This document shows positions 32,319 to 40,327 of a stretch of DNA of 64,000 nt, piece by piece. The notes under the pieces are model-generated. The model had not been told where the DNA came from. It ran no database searches and was given only the letters and a program-made list of their open reading frames with translations. Source of the stretch: Amycolatopsis vancoresmycina (GTDB taxonomy: Bacteria > Actinomycetota > Actinomycetes > Mycobacteriales > Pseudonocardiaceae); NCBI RefSeq assembly GCF_000716785.1, contig NZ_JNYY01000006.1, positions 558,001 to 622,000 on the forward strand, given 5' to 3'. The number at the start of each line of letters is the position of its first letter. The first letter of the stretch is position 1. A program made the translations under genes and the position numbers.

Positions 32319-33813
32319 GCGCGGCCGGGAAGGCGATCTCGAACTCCGTGCGGCCCGGCCGGCTCTGCACCCCGACCCGGCCGCCGTGCGCGCCCACCAC
32401 CGCGGCCACGATCGCCAGGCCCAGCCCCGTGCTGCCGGCCGCGCGCGAACGCGAGTTGTCGCCGCGGGCGAAGCGCTCGAAGATGTCCGGGAGGATTTCC
32501 GGCGGGATGCCGGGGCCGTCGTCGGCCACCCGGAGCCGGACAATTCCGTCCGAAGTGGACAGTGTAGTCGTCACCGTGGTGCCCGGCGGGGTGTGCGTGC
32601 GCGCGTTGGCCAGCACGTTGATCACCACCTGGTGCAGCTGGCCCGCGTCACCGAGGACGCCGATCGGCTCGCCGGGGACGTCCATCAGCCACTTGTGGTC
32701 CGGGCCGGCCACGTGCGCGTCCGCGACCGCGTCGGCCACCAGCCGGCACAGGTCCACCCACTCGTGCACCACCGGCCGGCCCGAGTCGAGCCGCGCCAGC
32801 AGCAGGAGGTCCTCCACCAGCGTCGTCATCCGGCGGGACTCCGACTCGACGCGGCTCATCGCGAAGGCGACGTCCGGTGGCACCTGCTCGCCGCCGCGGC
32901 GGGTGAGCTCCGCGTACCCGCGGATCGCCGCCAGCGGCGTCCGGAGCTCGTGACTGGCGTCCGCGACGAACTGGCGGACGCGGTTTTCGCTCGCGTGCCG
33001 CGCGGACAGCGCGTTCGCGACGTGCTGCAGCATCCGGTTCAACGCCGAGCCGACCTTGCCGACCTCGGTGTTCGGGTCGGTGTCGGCCTCCGGGACCCGT
33101 TCGGACAGCGCGACTTCGCCGCGGTCCAGCGGCAGCTCGGAGACGCGGGTCGCGGTCGCGGCCAGCCGGTCGAGGGGCTGCATCGTGCGGCGGATCGTCG
33201 CCGCGCCGACCGCGCCCGCCACCAGGATCCCGGCGAGCGCGACGCCGCCGAGGATGAAGCCGAGCTGCCAGAGCGTCTCGTTGACGTCCTTCAGCGGCAG
33301 CCCGATGACCGTCTTTTCGCCGCGGGGCGACGTCGTCGAGACGACGCGGTACTCGCCCAGGCTGCCGCCGAGGTCGATGCTGCGCTGCTTGCCGTCCGAC
33401 GGCAGCGCGAGCAGCGCCAGCACTTCGGCCTTCGGGATGTCCTTGAACGGCGCCTTGCGCCTCGACGGACCGGCCGCGCTCGAGTCGAGGACCCCGGCGG
33501 AGGCCTTCGACCCGATCTGGACGACGGCGAGGGTGCCTTCGCCCTGGCCGAGCACGCGCAGCGGGTCCGGGGGCGGCGCTTCGCCGTAGGTCCACGGCGG
33601 GGGCCGTTCCGAGCCGTGCGCGGCGCGGTCGCTGGCCGCGGCCAGCCGCTTGTCCTGCTGGCCGACGAGGAACTCGCTCAGCGCGAACTCCGTCACCACG
33701 CCGACGACCAGGCAGACGAGCGCGAGCAGCGCGGCGAGCTGCACGATCAGCCGCCGCCGCAGCGACCACGGCCGGCGCACGCGCTTCGGTTCAGCCTGCG
33801 GGCTTGAGGACAT
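32311..33813 (-). CDS. Sensor histidine kinase (PhoR-like)
   Basis: 500 residues from ATG at 33813, overlapping the response-regulator gene by 23 bases. It has a cytoplasmic start, span 1 (IVQLAALLALVCLVVGVVT, about 23-41), an extracytoplasmic sensor of about 120 residues, span 2 near 190-210, HAMP, then the H-box FVADASHELRTPLAAIRG near 278 and the N, G1 and G2 boxes (NVLANARTHTPPGT; VADDGPGIPPEIL; GSTGLGLAIV). It is an intact HisKA/HATPase kinase. Its stop lies inside a terminator palindrome. Confidence 0.93.
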   Translation of the reverse strand: MSSSPQAEPKRVRRPWSLRRRLIVQLAALLALVCLVVGVVTEFALSEFLVGQQDKRLAAASDRAAHGSERPPPWTYGEAPPPDPLRVLGQGEGTLAVVQIGSKASAGVLDSSAAGPSRRKAPFKDIPKAEVLALLALPSDGKQRSIDLGGSLGEYRVVSTTSPRGEKTVIGLPLKDVNETLWQLGFILGGVALAGILVAGAVGAATIRRTMQPLDRLAATATRVSELPLDRGEVALSERVPEADTDPNTEVGKVGSALNRMLQHVANALSARHASENRVRQFVADASHELRTPLAAIRGYAELTRRGGEQVPPDVAFAMSRVESESRRMTTLVEDLLLLARLDSGRPVVHEWVDLCRLVADAVADAHVAGPDHKWLMDVPGEPIGVLGDAGQLHQVVINVLANARTHTPPGTTVTTTLSTSDGIVRLRVADDGPGIPPEILPDIFERFARGDNSRSRAAGSTGLGLAIVAAVVGAHGGRVGVQSRPGRTEFEIAFPAARS

Positions 33814-34540
33814 ACCCGGCGCCCCGCATGGTGTGGATCATCGGCTCGCGGTCGGCGTCGATCTTCTTGCGCAGGTAGGAGATGTAGAGTTCGACGATGT
33901 TCGCCTGGCCGCCGAAGTCGTAGCTCCACACGCGGTCCAGGATCTGGGCCTTCGACAGCACCCGCTTCGGGTTGCGCATGAGGTAGCGCAGCAGCTCGAA
34001 CTCGGTCGCGGTCAGCGGCACCAGGTCGCCGCCGCGGTGCACCTCGCGGCTGTCCTCGTCCAGGGTGAGGTCGCCGACGACGAGCGTCGACCCGCTCGCG
34101 CCGGTGACGCCGCCCGCCCGGCGCAGCAGCGCGCGCAGGCGCAGCGCGACCTCTTCGAGGCTGAACGGCTTGGTGACGTAGTCGTCACCGCCGGCGGTGA
34201 GCCCGGCGATGCGGTCCTCGACCGCGTCCTTCGCCGTCAGGAAGAGGACGGGCAGGTTCGGCGCTTCGGACCGCATCCGGCGCAGCACTTCCAGGCCGCT
34301 GAAGTCGGGGAGCATGACGTCGAGGACGACGGCGTCGGGGCGGAAGTCGCGCGCGATCCGGACGGCCTCCGTGCCGTCGCCCGCGCTGCGCACCTCCCAG
34401 CCCTCCATCCGCAGGGCCATCGACACGAGCTCGGCCAGCGTCGCCTCGTCGTCGACGACGAGGACCCGGACGGGGCTCCCGTCGGCGCGGCGCAGGTCGG
34501 CCTTTCCGGGGCCGGGTGACGTGGCGTTCATAGCGGTCAT
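33791..34540 (-). CDS. OmpR-family response regulator (PhoP-like)
   Basis: 249 residues from ATG at 34540, with AGGTGG upstream. The receiver domain spans about 24-140, with the acidic pair DD at 30-31 and the phospho-acceptor Asp 74 in VVLDVMLPDF, plus Lys in TKPF. The winged helix spans about 155-247, with VLSKAQILDRVWSYDFGGQA and ELYISYLRKKID, very like mycobacterial PhoP. PhoP-type repeats directly upstream (34573-34601) imply autoregulation. It is paired with the histidine kinase by a 23-base overlap. Confidence 0.93.
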   Translation of the reverse strand: MTAMNATSPGPGKADLRRADGSPVRVLVVDDEATLAELVSMALRMEGWEVRSAGDGTEAVRIARDFRPDAVVLDVMLPDFSGLEVLRRMRSEAPNLPVLFLTAKDAVEDRIAGLTAGGDDYVTKPFSLEEVALRLRALLRRAGGVTGASGSTLVVGDLTLDEDSREVHRGGDLVPLTATEFELLRYLMRNPKRVLSKAQILDRVWSYDFGGQANIVELYISYLRKKIDADREPMIHTMRGAGYVLKPAG

Positions 34541-34572
34541 GGTGCCACCTTCCCGGCCGCGCGTCGGTGTTC

Positions 34573-34601
34573 GCTGTGTGATCGCTGTGCGTTTGCTGTG
34601 A
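34573..34601 (-). promoter_or_regulatory. Triple PhoP-type box upstream of the response-regulator gene
   Basis: Read on the minus strand: TCACAGC, AAAC, GCACAGC, GATC, ACACAGC. There are three 7-mers with 4-base spacers (period 11), ending 33 bases before the regulator start. The spacing places each copy on the same DNA face, as expected for a dimer or oligomer of an OmpR-family protein. Confidence 0.75.
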
Positions 34602-34617
34602 GGTTCGCACGATCGAG

Positions 34618-34657
34618 GCACAGCGCCCGCTGACGCCCCGCACAGCTCAATCACAGC
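34618..34657 (+). promoter_or_regulatory. PhoP-type box upstream of the Gly-rich membrane protein gene
   Basis: On the plus strand GCACAGC occurs at 34618 and 34640 and TCACAGC at 34651, that is 22 and 11 bases apart. The pair at 34640-34657 is GCACAGC-TCAA-TCACAGC. It lies 51-90 bases before the start at 34708, on the opposite strand sense from the regulator's own box, so the two divergent genes each have a box in their own orientation. Confidence 0.75.
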
Positions 34658-34707
34658 CGTGGCCGCGAGCCTGGTCGGGACCAGTGTGGGTACGACCGGA
34701 GGACACG

Positions 34708-35343
34708 ATGACTACCGAGCCGACGCCGACCACCCCGCCGCAGGGCGCCAACTGGGGCGACCCGGCCCCGGCGAACTGGGGCGACCCGGCCACGGCCGCC
34801 CCGAAGAAGGGCTGGTCCGGCAAGAAGACGGCGATCGCGGCCGGTATCGCGGTGGTGATCGCGGCGGGCGGCGGAGCGGCGATCTGGGCGGGCACCAGCA
34901 GCGCCGGCAACACGGCACAGGGCCCCGGCGGCTTCGGCGGACCGGGTGGCGGGCCGGGCGGCGGCCAGTTCCGCGGCCAGGGAATGCCGGGCGGCGGCTT
35001 CGGCGGCGGGATGGCGGCGTTGCGCGAGGCCCTGCACGGCGACTTCGTGGTGGCGAACGGCAACGGCGGCTACACGACCGAGCGCCTCCAGACCGGCGAC
35101 GTGACGGAGCTGAGCGCCACCTCGGTCACGCTGACCAGCAAGGACGGCTACAAGCAGACGTACACGCTGAACTCGTCGACCCAGAAGACCGGCGACGTGA
35201 AGCAGGGCGACGCGAACGTGACGGTGGTGGCGAAGGTCGACGGCCAGACGGCCACGGCGACGACGCTCGGCCAGGGCTTCGAGCCGGGCCAGCGCCAGCC
35301 GGGTCAGCGCCGGGGCGGCTATTCGGCCCGCCCGACGAGCTGA
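34708..35343 (+). CDS. Gly-rich membrane-anchored protein, probable PhoP-like target
   Basis: 211 residues from ATG at 34708, with GGAGG 6 bases upstream. A cytoplasmic Pro/Trp tail with the repeat NWGDPA (twice) leads to one membrane span (AIAAGIAVVIAAGGGAAIWAG, about 45-65), a Gly/Phe/Pro-rich linker (GGFGGPGGGPGGGQF) to about 105, and a small beta-rich domain (about 112-190: GDFVVANGNGGYTTERLQTG; VTLTSKDGYKQTYTL). The last part resembles DUF5666-like domains. Function is unknown; the control region ties it to the divergent two-component system. Confidence 0.75.
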   Translation: MTTEPTPTTPPQGANWGDPAPANWGDPATAAPKKGWSGKKTAIAAGIAVVIAAGGGAAIWAGTSSAGNTAQGPGGFGGPGGGPGGGQFRGQGMPGGGFGGGMAALREALHGDFVVANGNGGYTTERLQTGDVTELSATSVTLTSKDGYKQTYTLNSSTQKTGDVKQGDANVTVVAKVDGQTATATTLGQGFEPGQRQPGQRRGGYSARPTS

Positions 35344-35362
35344 GCGCCTCCGCTCGGGCGGA

Positions 35363-35409
35363 GACCGCCCCGGGTGCCGCGTCCCCCTCCCGCCGCACCC
35401 GGGGCGGTC
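35363..35409. terminator. Bidirectional hairpin terminator
   Basis: Perfect 15-base arms GACCGCCCCGGGTGC (35363-35377) and its complement (35395-35409) with a 17-nt loop, between the Gly-rich protein gene and the convergent LuxR-type regulator gene, whose stop it touches. There is no T-run; the stem is entirely GC-rich. Confidence 0.65.
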
Positions 35410-36061
35410 AGCCGTCCGGCACGAGTTTGTGGCGGTAGGCGTAGACGACGGCGTGCACGCGGTCGGGCAGGCCGAGCTTGCTCAGCACCCGCGACACGTG
35501 CGTCTTGACCGTCTCCTCGCCGACGTGCAGCTTCCGCGCGATCTCCGCGTTGCTGCACGCGCCGGCGAGCAGCAGCAGGACCTCGCGCTCGCGTGAGGTC
35601 AGCCTGGCCAGCTCGGGGGGTTCGGCCGCCGGTTCGAGGACCGTCGCGAACTTCGCCACCAGGCGCCGCGTCACCGAGGGGTCGATCAGGGCGTCGCCGC
35701 GGGCCGCCACGCGCATCGCCGCCACCAGTTCCTCCGGGGCCAGGCTCTTCAGCAGGAAGCCGCTCGCTCCCGCGCGCAGCGCGCGGTAGACGTACTCGTC
35801 GGCGTCGTACGTCGTGAGCACCAGGACGCGGGTGTCGTTGCCCGGTGCGGACAGGATCGCCTCGGTCGCGGCGAGGCCGTCGAGGCGGGGCATCCGGACG
35901 TCGAGGACCGCGACGTCCGGGCGCAGGCGCGCGGTTTCGGCGACGGCTTCGCGGCCGTCGGACGCCTCGCCGACGCAGGTGAAGTCGGGCTGGGTGTCGA
36001 GCAGCGCGCGCATCCCGGACCGGAACATCGCGTGGTCGTCGGCCAGCAGGACGCGGATCAT
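35408..36061 (-). CDS. NarL/LuxR-family response regulator
   Basis: 217 residues from ATG at 36061, overlapping the kinase stop (ATGA). The receiver has DD at 8-9, phospho-acceptor Asp 54 (VAVLDVRMPRLDGL) and Lys in LLKSLAPEEL. The LuxR HTH lies at about 150-205 (LTSREREVLLLLAGACSNAE, then IARKLHVGEETVKTHVSRVL). Together with the upstream kinase it forms a standard actinobacterial two-component system. No target site is evident. Confidence 0.93.
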   Translation of the reverse strand: MIRVLLADDHAMFRSGMRALLDTQPDFTCVGEASDGREAVAETARLRPDVAVLDVRMPRLDGLAATEAILSAPGNDTRVLVLTTYDADEYVYRALRAGASGFLLKSLAPEELVAAMRVAARGDALIDPSVTRRLVAKFATVLEPAAEPPELARLTSREREVLLLLAGACSNAEIARKLHVGEETVKTHVSRVLSKLGLPDRVHAVVYAYRHKLVPDG

Positions 36062-37212
36062 GTGCTCTCCACCGGGAAGGTCGTGCGCAGCTGCCAGTGG
36101 CCGCCGGTCTCGCCGTAGGACACCTGGCCGCCGAACAGGCTGACGCGCCGCCGGATGCCGGCCAGCCCGCGGTGCGCGTGCCCGCCCTCGTCCCGTCGGT
36201 TCGCGCGCAGGCCGTTGGTCACCGTGAGCACGACCTCGGTGCGGCCGTGGTTCAGCTCGACCTCGACCGGGCCCCGGCCGTGGCGCAGGGCGTTGGTCAG
36301 GGCTTCCTGCGCGATCCGGTAGAGGGCGACGTCCAGCGAGCCCGGCAGCTCGCGGGGCTCGCCGAGCAGCGTCAGCCGGGTGGGCAGGCCGGCCGCGCGG
36401 ACCGTCTCGGCCAGCTCGTCGAGGTTGTCGAGCCCGGGCTGTTCGGCGTCGGGTTCCGCGTGCAGGAGGTCGAGCAGCCGGCGCAGGTCGGCCATCGCCG
36501 AGCGGCTCGCGGACTCGACCGCGCCGAGCGACTTCCGCACCGGCCCGGCGCCGTCGGGCAGGCCGAGCCGGGCCGCGCCGGCGTGCACGCCGATGGCGCT
36601 GACGTGGTGGGAGATCACGTCGTGCAGGTCGCGCGCGATCGTCGTCCGCTCTTCGAGGACGGCCCGGCGCACGGCTTCTTCCTCGTGCTGGCGGCGTTCG
36701 TCGGCTTCGCGTTCGAGGTCGGCGATGTAGGCGCGCCGGGCGGTGGTGTACCGGCCGACCAGCCACGGCAGCAACGCGGAGACGCCGACGTTGATGCCGA
36801 TCAACCGCCAGTCGCCCGCGACGCGCCCGCCGCCTTCGAGGCAGCCGGCGGTGACGCCGAGCAGGAGGGCACCGAGCGCGAGCACGGCGGGCCGCGGCCG
36901 CAGCCAGGCACCGGCGCGGTAGCCGGCGATGAGGATCCCGGCGTTGTTGCCGACGACGTACCACTGGCAGGTGCACAACAGCACCGGCGCCGCCGCGTAG
37001 AGCACGGCGTGCGCGAGCGCGACCCACCCGGAGTACCGCGCGGCCCCGGCCAGCGCGGCGTTGACGGCCACCCCGCCGAGCAGCACGACCCAGGCAGCCC
37101 ACCCGCCGCCGGGGAAGGGGCCGCGAAGGAGGAAGAGGGCGGCGTCGCACACCACGCAGACGAGCGCGACCAGCAGTGACTGCCGCCTCAGTGACCCTCT
37201 GATGTCCGGCAC
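36058..37212 (-). CDS. Sensor histidine kinase (HisKA_3, NarX-like)
   Basis: 384 residues from GTG at 37212; a TTG at 37230 would add six. Four to six membrane spans fill the first 160 residues without a large extracytoplasmic domain (LLVALVCVVCDAALFLL; AAWVVLLGGVAVNAALAG). A coiled-coil linker precedes the HisKA_3 motif ERTTIARDLHDVISHHVSAI near 195, with the HATPase domain after 290 (EALTNALRHGRGPVEVEL). It probably senses membrane or cell-wall state. It is paired with the NarL-type regulator by a 4-base overlap. Confidence 0.9.
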   Translation of the reverse strand: MPDIRGSLRRQSLLVALVCVVCDAALFLLRGPFPGGGWAAWVVLLGGVAVNAALAGAARYSGWVALAHAVLYAAAPVLLCTCQWYVVGNNAGILIAGYRAGAWLRPRPAVLALGALLLGVTAGCLEGGGRVAGDWRLIGINVGVSALLPWLVGRYTTARRAYIADLEREADERRQHEEEAVRRAVLEERTTIARDLHDVISHHVSAIGVHAGAARLGLPDGAGPVRKSLGAVESASRSAMADLRRLLDLLHAEPDAEQPGLDNLDELAETVRAAGLPTRLTLLGEPRELPGSLDVALYRIAQEALTNALRHGRGPVEVELNHGRTEVVLTVTNGLRANRRDEGGHAHRGLAGIRRRVSLFGGQVSYGETGGHWQLRTTFPVEST

Positions 37213-37282
37213 CCCGCAACTGTGCCGCAACCGGCGGGGTGAACGCGACGTACCGGCCGGTCCGCGCGCCTAAGCTGGGCCG

Positions 37283-37480
37283 ATGAAGCGGTGGATCACC
37301 CTCGCGGTCGGGGTCGTGCTCGTGCTCGTCGGCGCCGTCTGGGTGCTGCAGGGCATCGGTGTCCTCACCGGGAGCTTCATGACCGGGCAGAAGCTCTGGT
37401 TCCTCATCGGGCTCGCCGCGTTCCTGGTCGGCATCGTGCTGGTGGCGGCGAACCTGACCCGGCGGAAACCTACTTCGTGA
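37283..37480 (+). CDS. Small two-span membrane protein
   Basis: 65 residues from ATG at 37283. Two hydrophobic helices (LAVGVVLVLVGAVWVLQGIG, about 7-26, and LWFLIGLAAFLVGIVLVAA, about 38-56) are joined by a short loop GVLTGSFMTGQK, with a basic C-terminus RRKPTS. This is a conserved small actinobacterial membrane protein of unknown function. Its 3' end overlaps the convergent oxidoreductase gene by 11 bases. Confidence 0.8.
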   Translation: MKRWITLAVGVVLVLVGAVWVLQGIGVLTGSFMTGQKLWFLIGLAAFLVGIVLVAANLTRRKPTS

Positions 37481-37916
37481 AGATCTCGAAGATCGGGTAG
37501 CCCGGCGCGATCTCGCGCAGCTTCTCGTCCGAAGCCTTCGCGTCGACGCCGTCGAAGAACACGCCGACCTCGAACTTCCAGCGCTTGAGGTACGCGCGGA
37601 GGATGCCCGGCTTCTCGTCGTCGGCCAGCTCGCGGAAGGTGAACGCCTCGACGCGGCGCCCGACGCGCAGCGTGCCCTGCTCCGCGGCGCGCAGGTTGCG
37701 CACCCACTGCGTCTCGCCGCGCGGGGCGACCAGGTAGCGGACGCCGTCGACGGTCAGCAGGTTGACCGGCACCGAGCGCGGCTCGCCGCTCTTGCGGCCG
37801 ACCACGGTCAGCACCCGGCTGCCCCAGACGCTCAGGCCCAGCTTGGTCAGCTTCGCGACGACCTCGTTGAAGAAGCTGGTGGACTTGGCGGGCTTGATGT
37901 AGCGGGTGTCGTTCAC
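37470..37916 (-). CDS. Deazaflavin (F420)-dependent nitroreductase-family oxidoreductase
   Basis: 148 residues from ATG at 37916. Family signs: FNEVVAKLTKLGLSVWGSRV, then LTVVGRKSGEPRSVPVNLL at about 37-55 and YLVAPRGETQWVRNLRAAEQ at about 60-79, the Ddn-like split-barrel F420-binding core. It would reduce an unknown substrate with F420H2. It diverges from a TetR gene across a 126-base region carrying paired operators, so it is probably the repressed target. Confidence 0.85.
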   Translation of the reverse strand: MNDTRYIKPAKSTSFFNEVVAKLTKLGLSVWGSRVLTVVGRKSGEPRSVPVNLLTVDGVRYLVAPRGETQWVRNLRAAEQGTLRVGRRVEAFTFRELADDEKPGILRAYLKRWKFEVGVFFDGVDAKASDEKLREIAPGYPIFEIFTK

Positions 37917-37935
37917 GGTGTCCTCCGAAGTTTGG

Positions 37936-38023
37936 GAGAGCAGTGCTCTCGGTTAAGAGCAGTGAACACGAGAGCGCCGCACTCTGTCAAGAGCACTGCT
38001 CTCTTTTGTGCGCACCGCTCTCG
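37936..38023. promoter_or_regulatory. Paired TetR operators between divergent genes
   Basis: Two palindromes share a half-site: GAGAGCA-G-TGCTCTC at 37936-37950 (7-base arms) and AGAGCA-C-TGCTCT at 37990-38002 (6-base arms), about 53 bases apart (five helical turns). An outer pair CGAGAGCG (37969-37976) and CGCTCTCG (38016-38023) adds further half-sites. One palindrome is close to the oxidoreductase start and the other to the TetR start, fitting dual repression. Confidence 0.75.
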
Positions 38024-38042
38024 TCGTGGCACACTGATCCGC

Positions 38043-38711
38043 ATGACCACCTCCCGCACCGCACGCGAACGTGCCCGCGCCGAACTGACCCAGGAGATCA
38101 AGGACGAGGCCCGCCGCCAGCTCGCCGAAGTGGGCGCGCACGGGCTGTCGCTGCGCGCGGTGGCCCGGGAACTGGGCATGGTGTCGTCCGCGATCTACCG
38201 GTACTTCCCGAGCCGCGACCGGCTGCTGACCGACCTGATCGTCGACGCCTACAACGCGATCGGCGAAGCGGCCGAGCGGGCGGACCCGGGCACCGGCGAC
38301 CCCCGCGAGCGGTGGCTGGCGATCTGGCAGGGCACCCGCGACTGGGCCCGCTCGCACCCCCACGAGTACGCGCTGATCTACGGCTCGCCGATCCCCGGGT
38401 ACGCGGCCCCGCAGGACACCGTCGTGCCCGCGTCCCGCGTCGCGCTCGCCCTGGTCAAGACGCTCACGAACACCAAGCTGCGGGCCGAGGGCGAAGTCCC
38501 GCCCGAACTGCGCGCCCAGGCCGAGACGCTCACGAAGGCCCTCGGGATCATCGCCGGCCCCGAAACCGTGTCCCGGCTGCTCATGGCGTGGACCCAGCTG
38601 TTCGGCGCGATCAGCTTCGACCTGTTCGGCCAGTACGTCGGCAGCGTCGACCCGGCCGACGCGTTCTTCGCCCACTCGGCGAGGCGGATGGCGGAGTTCG
38701 TCGGCCTCTAG
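38043..38711 (+). CDS. TetR/AcrR-family transcriptional regulator
   Basis: 222 residues from ATG at 38043. The N-terminal HTH is clear (about 14-62: ELTQEIKDEARRQLAEVGAH, then LSLRAVARELGMVSSAIYRY, then FPSRDRLL). The C-terminal ligand domain has RWLAIWQGTRDWARSHPHEY and ends in LFGAISFDLFGQYVG, the TetR_C_13-like (WHG) form. Two GAGAGCA/TGCTCTC operators lie in its own upstream region, indicating autoregulation and control of the divergent F420-type oxidoreductase. Confidence 0.93.
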   Translation: MTTSRTARERARAELTQEIKDEARRQLAEVGAHGLSLRAVARELGMVSSAIYRYFPSRDRLLTDLIVDAYNAIGEAAERADPGTGDPRERWLAIWQGTRDWARSHPHEYALIYGSPIPGYAAPQDTVVPASRVALALVKTLTNTKLRAEGEVPPELRAQAETLTKALGIIAGPETVSRLLMAWTQLFGAISFDLFGQYVGSVDPADAFFAHSARRMAEFVGL

Positions 38712-38757
38712 GCTGAGGCGCTGAGGCGGGAAGTCCAACGGCGGAAGGCGGCGCGAC

Positions 38758-40272
38758 GTGACGGGGTGGGCCGGGAAGGTCGGCAGGATCCGGGTGATCG
38801 GCACCGGGGTGATGGGCCGCGGGATCGTCCAGCTGGCCGCGACCGCGGGAGTGACCGTCGAGCTGGCCGACGTCCGGCGCGAGGCCGTCGCCGAAGCGAT
38901 CGAGTACGTCGGCGGCATGATCGACAAGCTCGCCGCCAAGGGCAAGCTCACCGGCGAGCCGCAGGCGGTGAAGGACCGGCTGGTCCCGGTGGACGCGCCC
39001 GACGCCCCCGCCGACGGCGTCGACCTCGTGGTCGAAGCCGTCCGGGAAGACCTCGCGACGAAACGCGCCCTCTTCGCCGGCCTCGAGCGCGTCTGTCCAC
39101 AGGAGACGATCTTCGCGACGAACACGAGTTCGCTGTCGGTCACCGAAATCGCCGCCGAGCTGGCCGACCCCGGCCGGCTGGTCGGCCTGCACTTCTTCAA
39201 CCCGGTGCCGCTGATGCGGCTGGTCGAGGTCGTGCCGGGCGCGCGCACGCACGACTGGCTGCCCGGCCAGGCGCTCGAGCTGGTCCGGAGCTGGGGCCAC
39301 GAGCCGGTGCTGGCGAAGGACGCGCCCGGCTTCCTGGTCAACCACGCCGGCCGCGGCCTGAACACCGAGGCGCTGCAGATCCTCGCCGAGGCGCTGGCCG
39401 GGCCGGCCGACGTCGACCGCATCGCCCGGGACGTGCTCGGCCTGAAGCTCGGCCCGTTCGAGCTGCTCGACCTCACCGGCCTCGACGTCTCGCACGCCGT
39501 CCTCGAAAGCATCTGGACCGGCTTCCACGGCGACCCGCGGCTGCGGCCGTCGTGGCTGACCCGGCCGCGCGTGGCCGCCGGGTTGTTCGGGCGCAAGAAC
39601 GGCGAGGGCTTCTACTCCTACGCCGACGGCAAGCAGCAGGTCGCCGACGAACCGGCGGCCCCGCCGAAGCCGTCGAGCCCGGTGTTCGCCGCCGACGAGC
39701 ACCTCGCCCGGGTGCTGTCCGCGGCCGGCGTGCAGGTGGTGCCGGACGCCTACCCCGACGCCGTCCTGCTCGTCCCGCTCTACGGCGAGTCCACAGTGGA
39801 CGCCGCGGTCCGCGCCGGGCTGCCGCCCGCCCGCGTCGCCGGCGTCGACCCGCTCGGGGGTTACGAACGCCGCCTGACCATGTCCGTCCACCCCGGACTC
39901 GACCCGGCGGCGGGCCGCGCCGCCTGGGGCGCGCTGGCCGCCACCGGACGGCCCGTCACGGTCGTCCGCGACGGGCCGGCCCCGATCGCGCAGCGGCTGC
40001 TGGCGTCGATCGTCAACACGGCGTGCTTCATCGCGGGCCAGCACCTGGCCACGCCGCCGGACATCGACACGGCGGTCCGCCTCGGCCTCGGCTACCCGCG
40101 CGGCCCGCTGGCCTGGGGCGACCTCGTCGGCGGCGACGTCGTGCTGCGCATCCTGCGCGGCCTGACGGCGGCCACCGGCGACCCCCGCTACCGGCCGAGC
40201 CCGTGGCTCACCGAGCGCGTCGCCCTCGGCCTGCCGCTGACGGCGGCCGGGACCACACCCGCGGACCTCTGA
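38758..40272 (+). CDS. 3-hydroxyacyl-CoA dehydrogenase
   Basis: 504 residues from GTG at 38758. NAD-binding GTGVMG is at 15-20 (RVIGTGVMGRGIVQLA), the HAD signature FFNPVPLMRLVEVVPG near 145-160, with catalytic His in GLHFFNP, then DAPGFLVNHAGRGLNTEA near 185. Two C-terminal 3HCDH domains follow, the second at about 400-490 (NTACFIAGQHLATPPDID; LGYPRGPLAWGD). It oxidises 3-hydroxyacyl-CoA in beta-oxidation or a related pathway (PaaH/FadB2 type, here with a duplicated C-domain). Single gene. Confidence 0.92.
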   Translation: MTGWAGKVGRIRVIGTGVMGRGIVQLAATAGVTVELADVRREAVAEAIEYVGGMIDKLAAKGKLTGEPQAVKDRLVPVDAPDAPADGVDLVVEAVREDLATKRALFAGLERVCPQETIFATNTSSLSVTEIAAELADPGRLVGLHFFNPVPLMRLVEVVPGARTHDWLPGQALELVRSWGHEPVLAKDAPGFLVNHAGRGLNTEALQILAEALAGPADVDRIARDVLGLKLGPFELLDLTGLDVSHAVLESIWTGFHGDPRLRPSWLTRPRVAAGLFGRKNGEGFYSYADGKQQVADEPAAPPKPSSPVFAADEHLARVLSAAGVQVVPDAYPDAVLLVPLYGESTVDAAVRAGLPPARVAGVDPLGGYERRLTMSVHPGLDPAAGRAAWGALAATGRPVTVVRDGPAPIAQRLLASIVNTACFIAGQHLATPPDIDTAVRLGLGYPRGPLAWGDLVGGDVVLRILRGLTAATGDPRYRPSPWLTERVALGLPLTAAGTTPADL

Positions 40273-40277
40273 CACGA

Positions 40278-40312
40278 ACGCGGGCCGGCTCCCGGAAGGA
40301 ACCGGCCCGCGT
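40278..40312. terminator. Hairpin terminator between convergent genes
   Basis: Perfect 11-base arms ACGCGGGCCGG (40278-40288) and its complement (40302-40312), loop 13 nt, lie in the 55-base gap between the dehydrogenase stop and the convergent sugar-dehydrogenase stop. Confidence 0.7.
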
Positions 40313-40327
40313 CGGTGCTGCTCAGCC

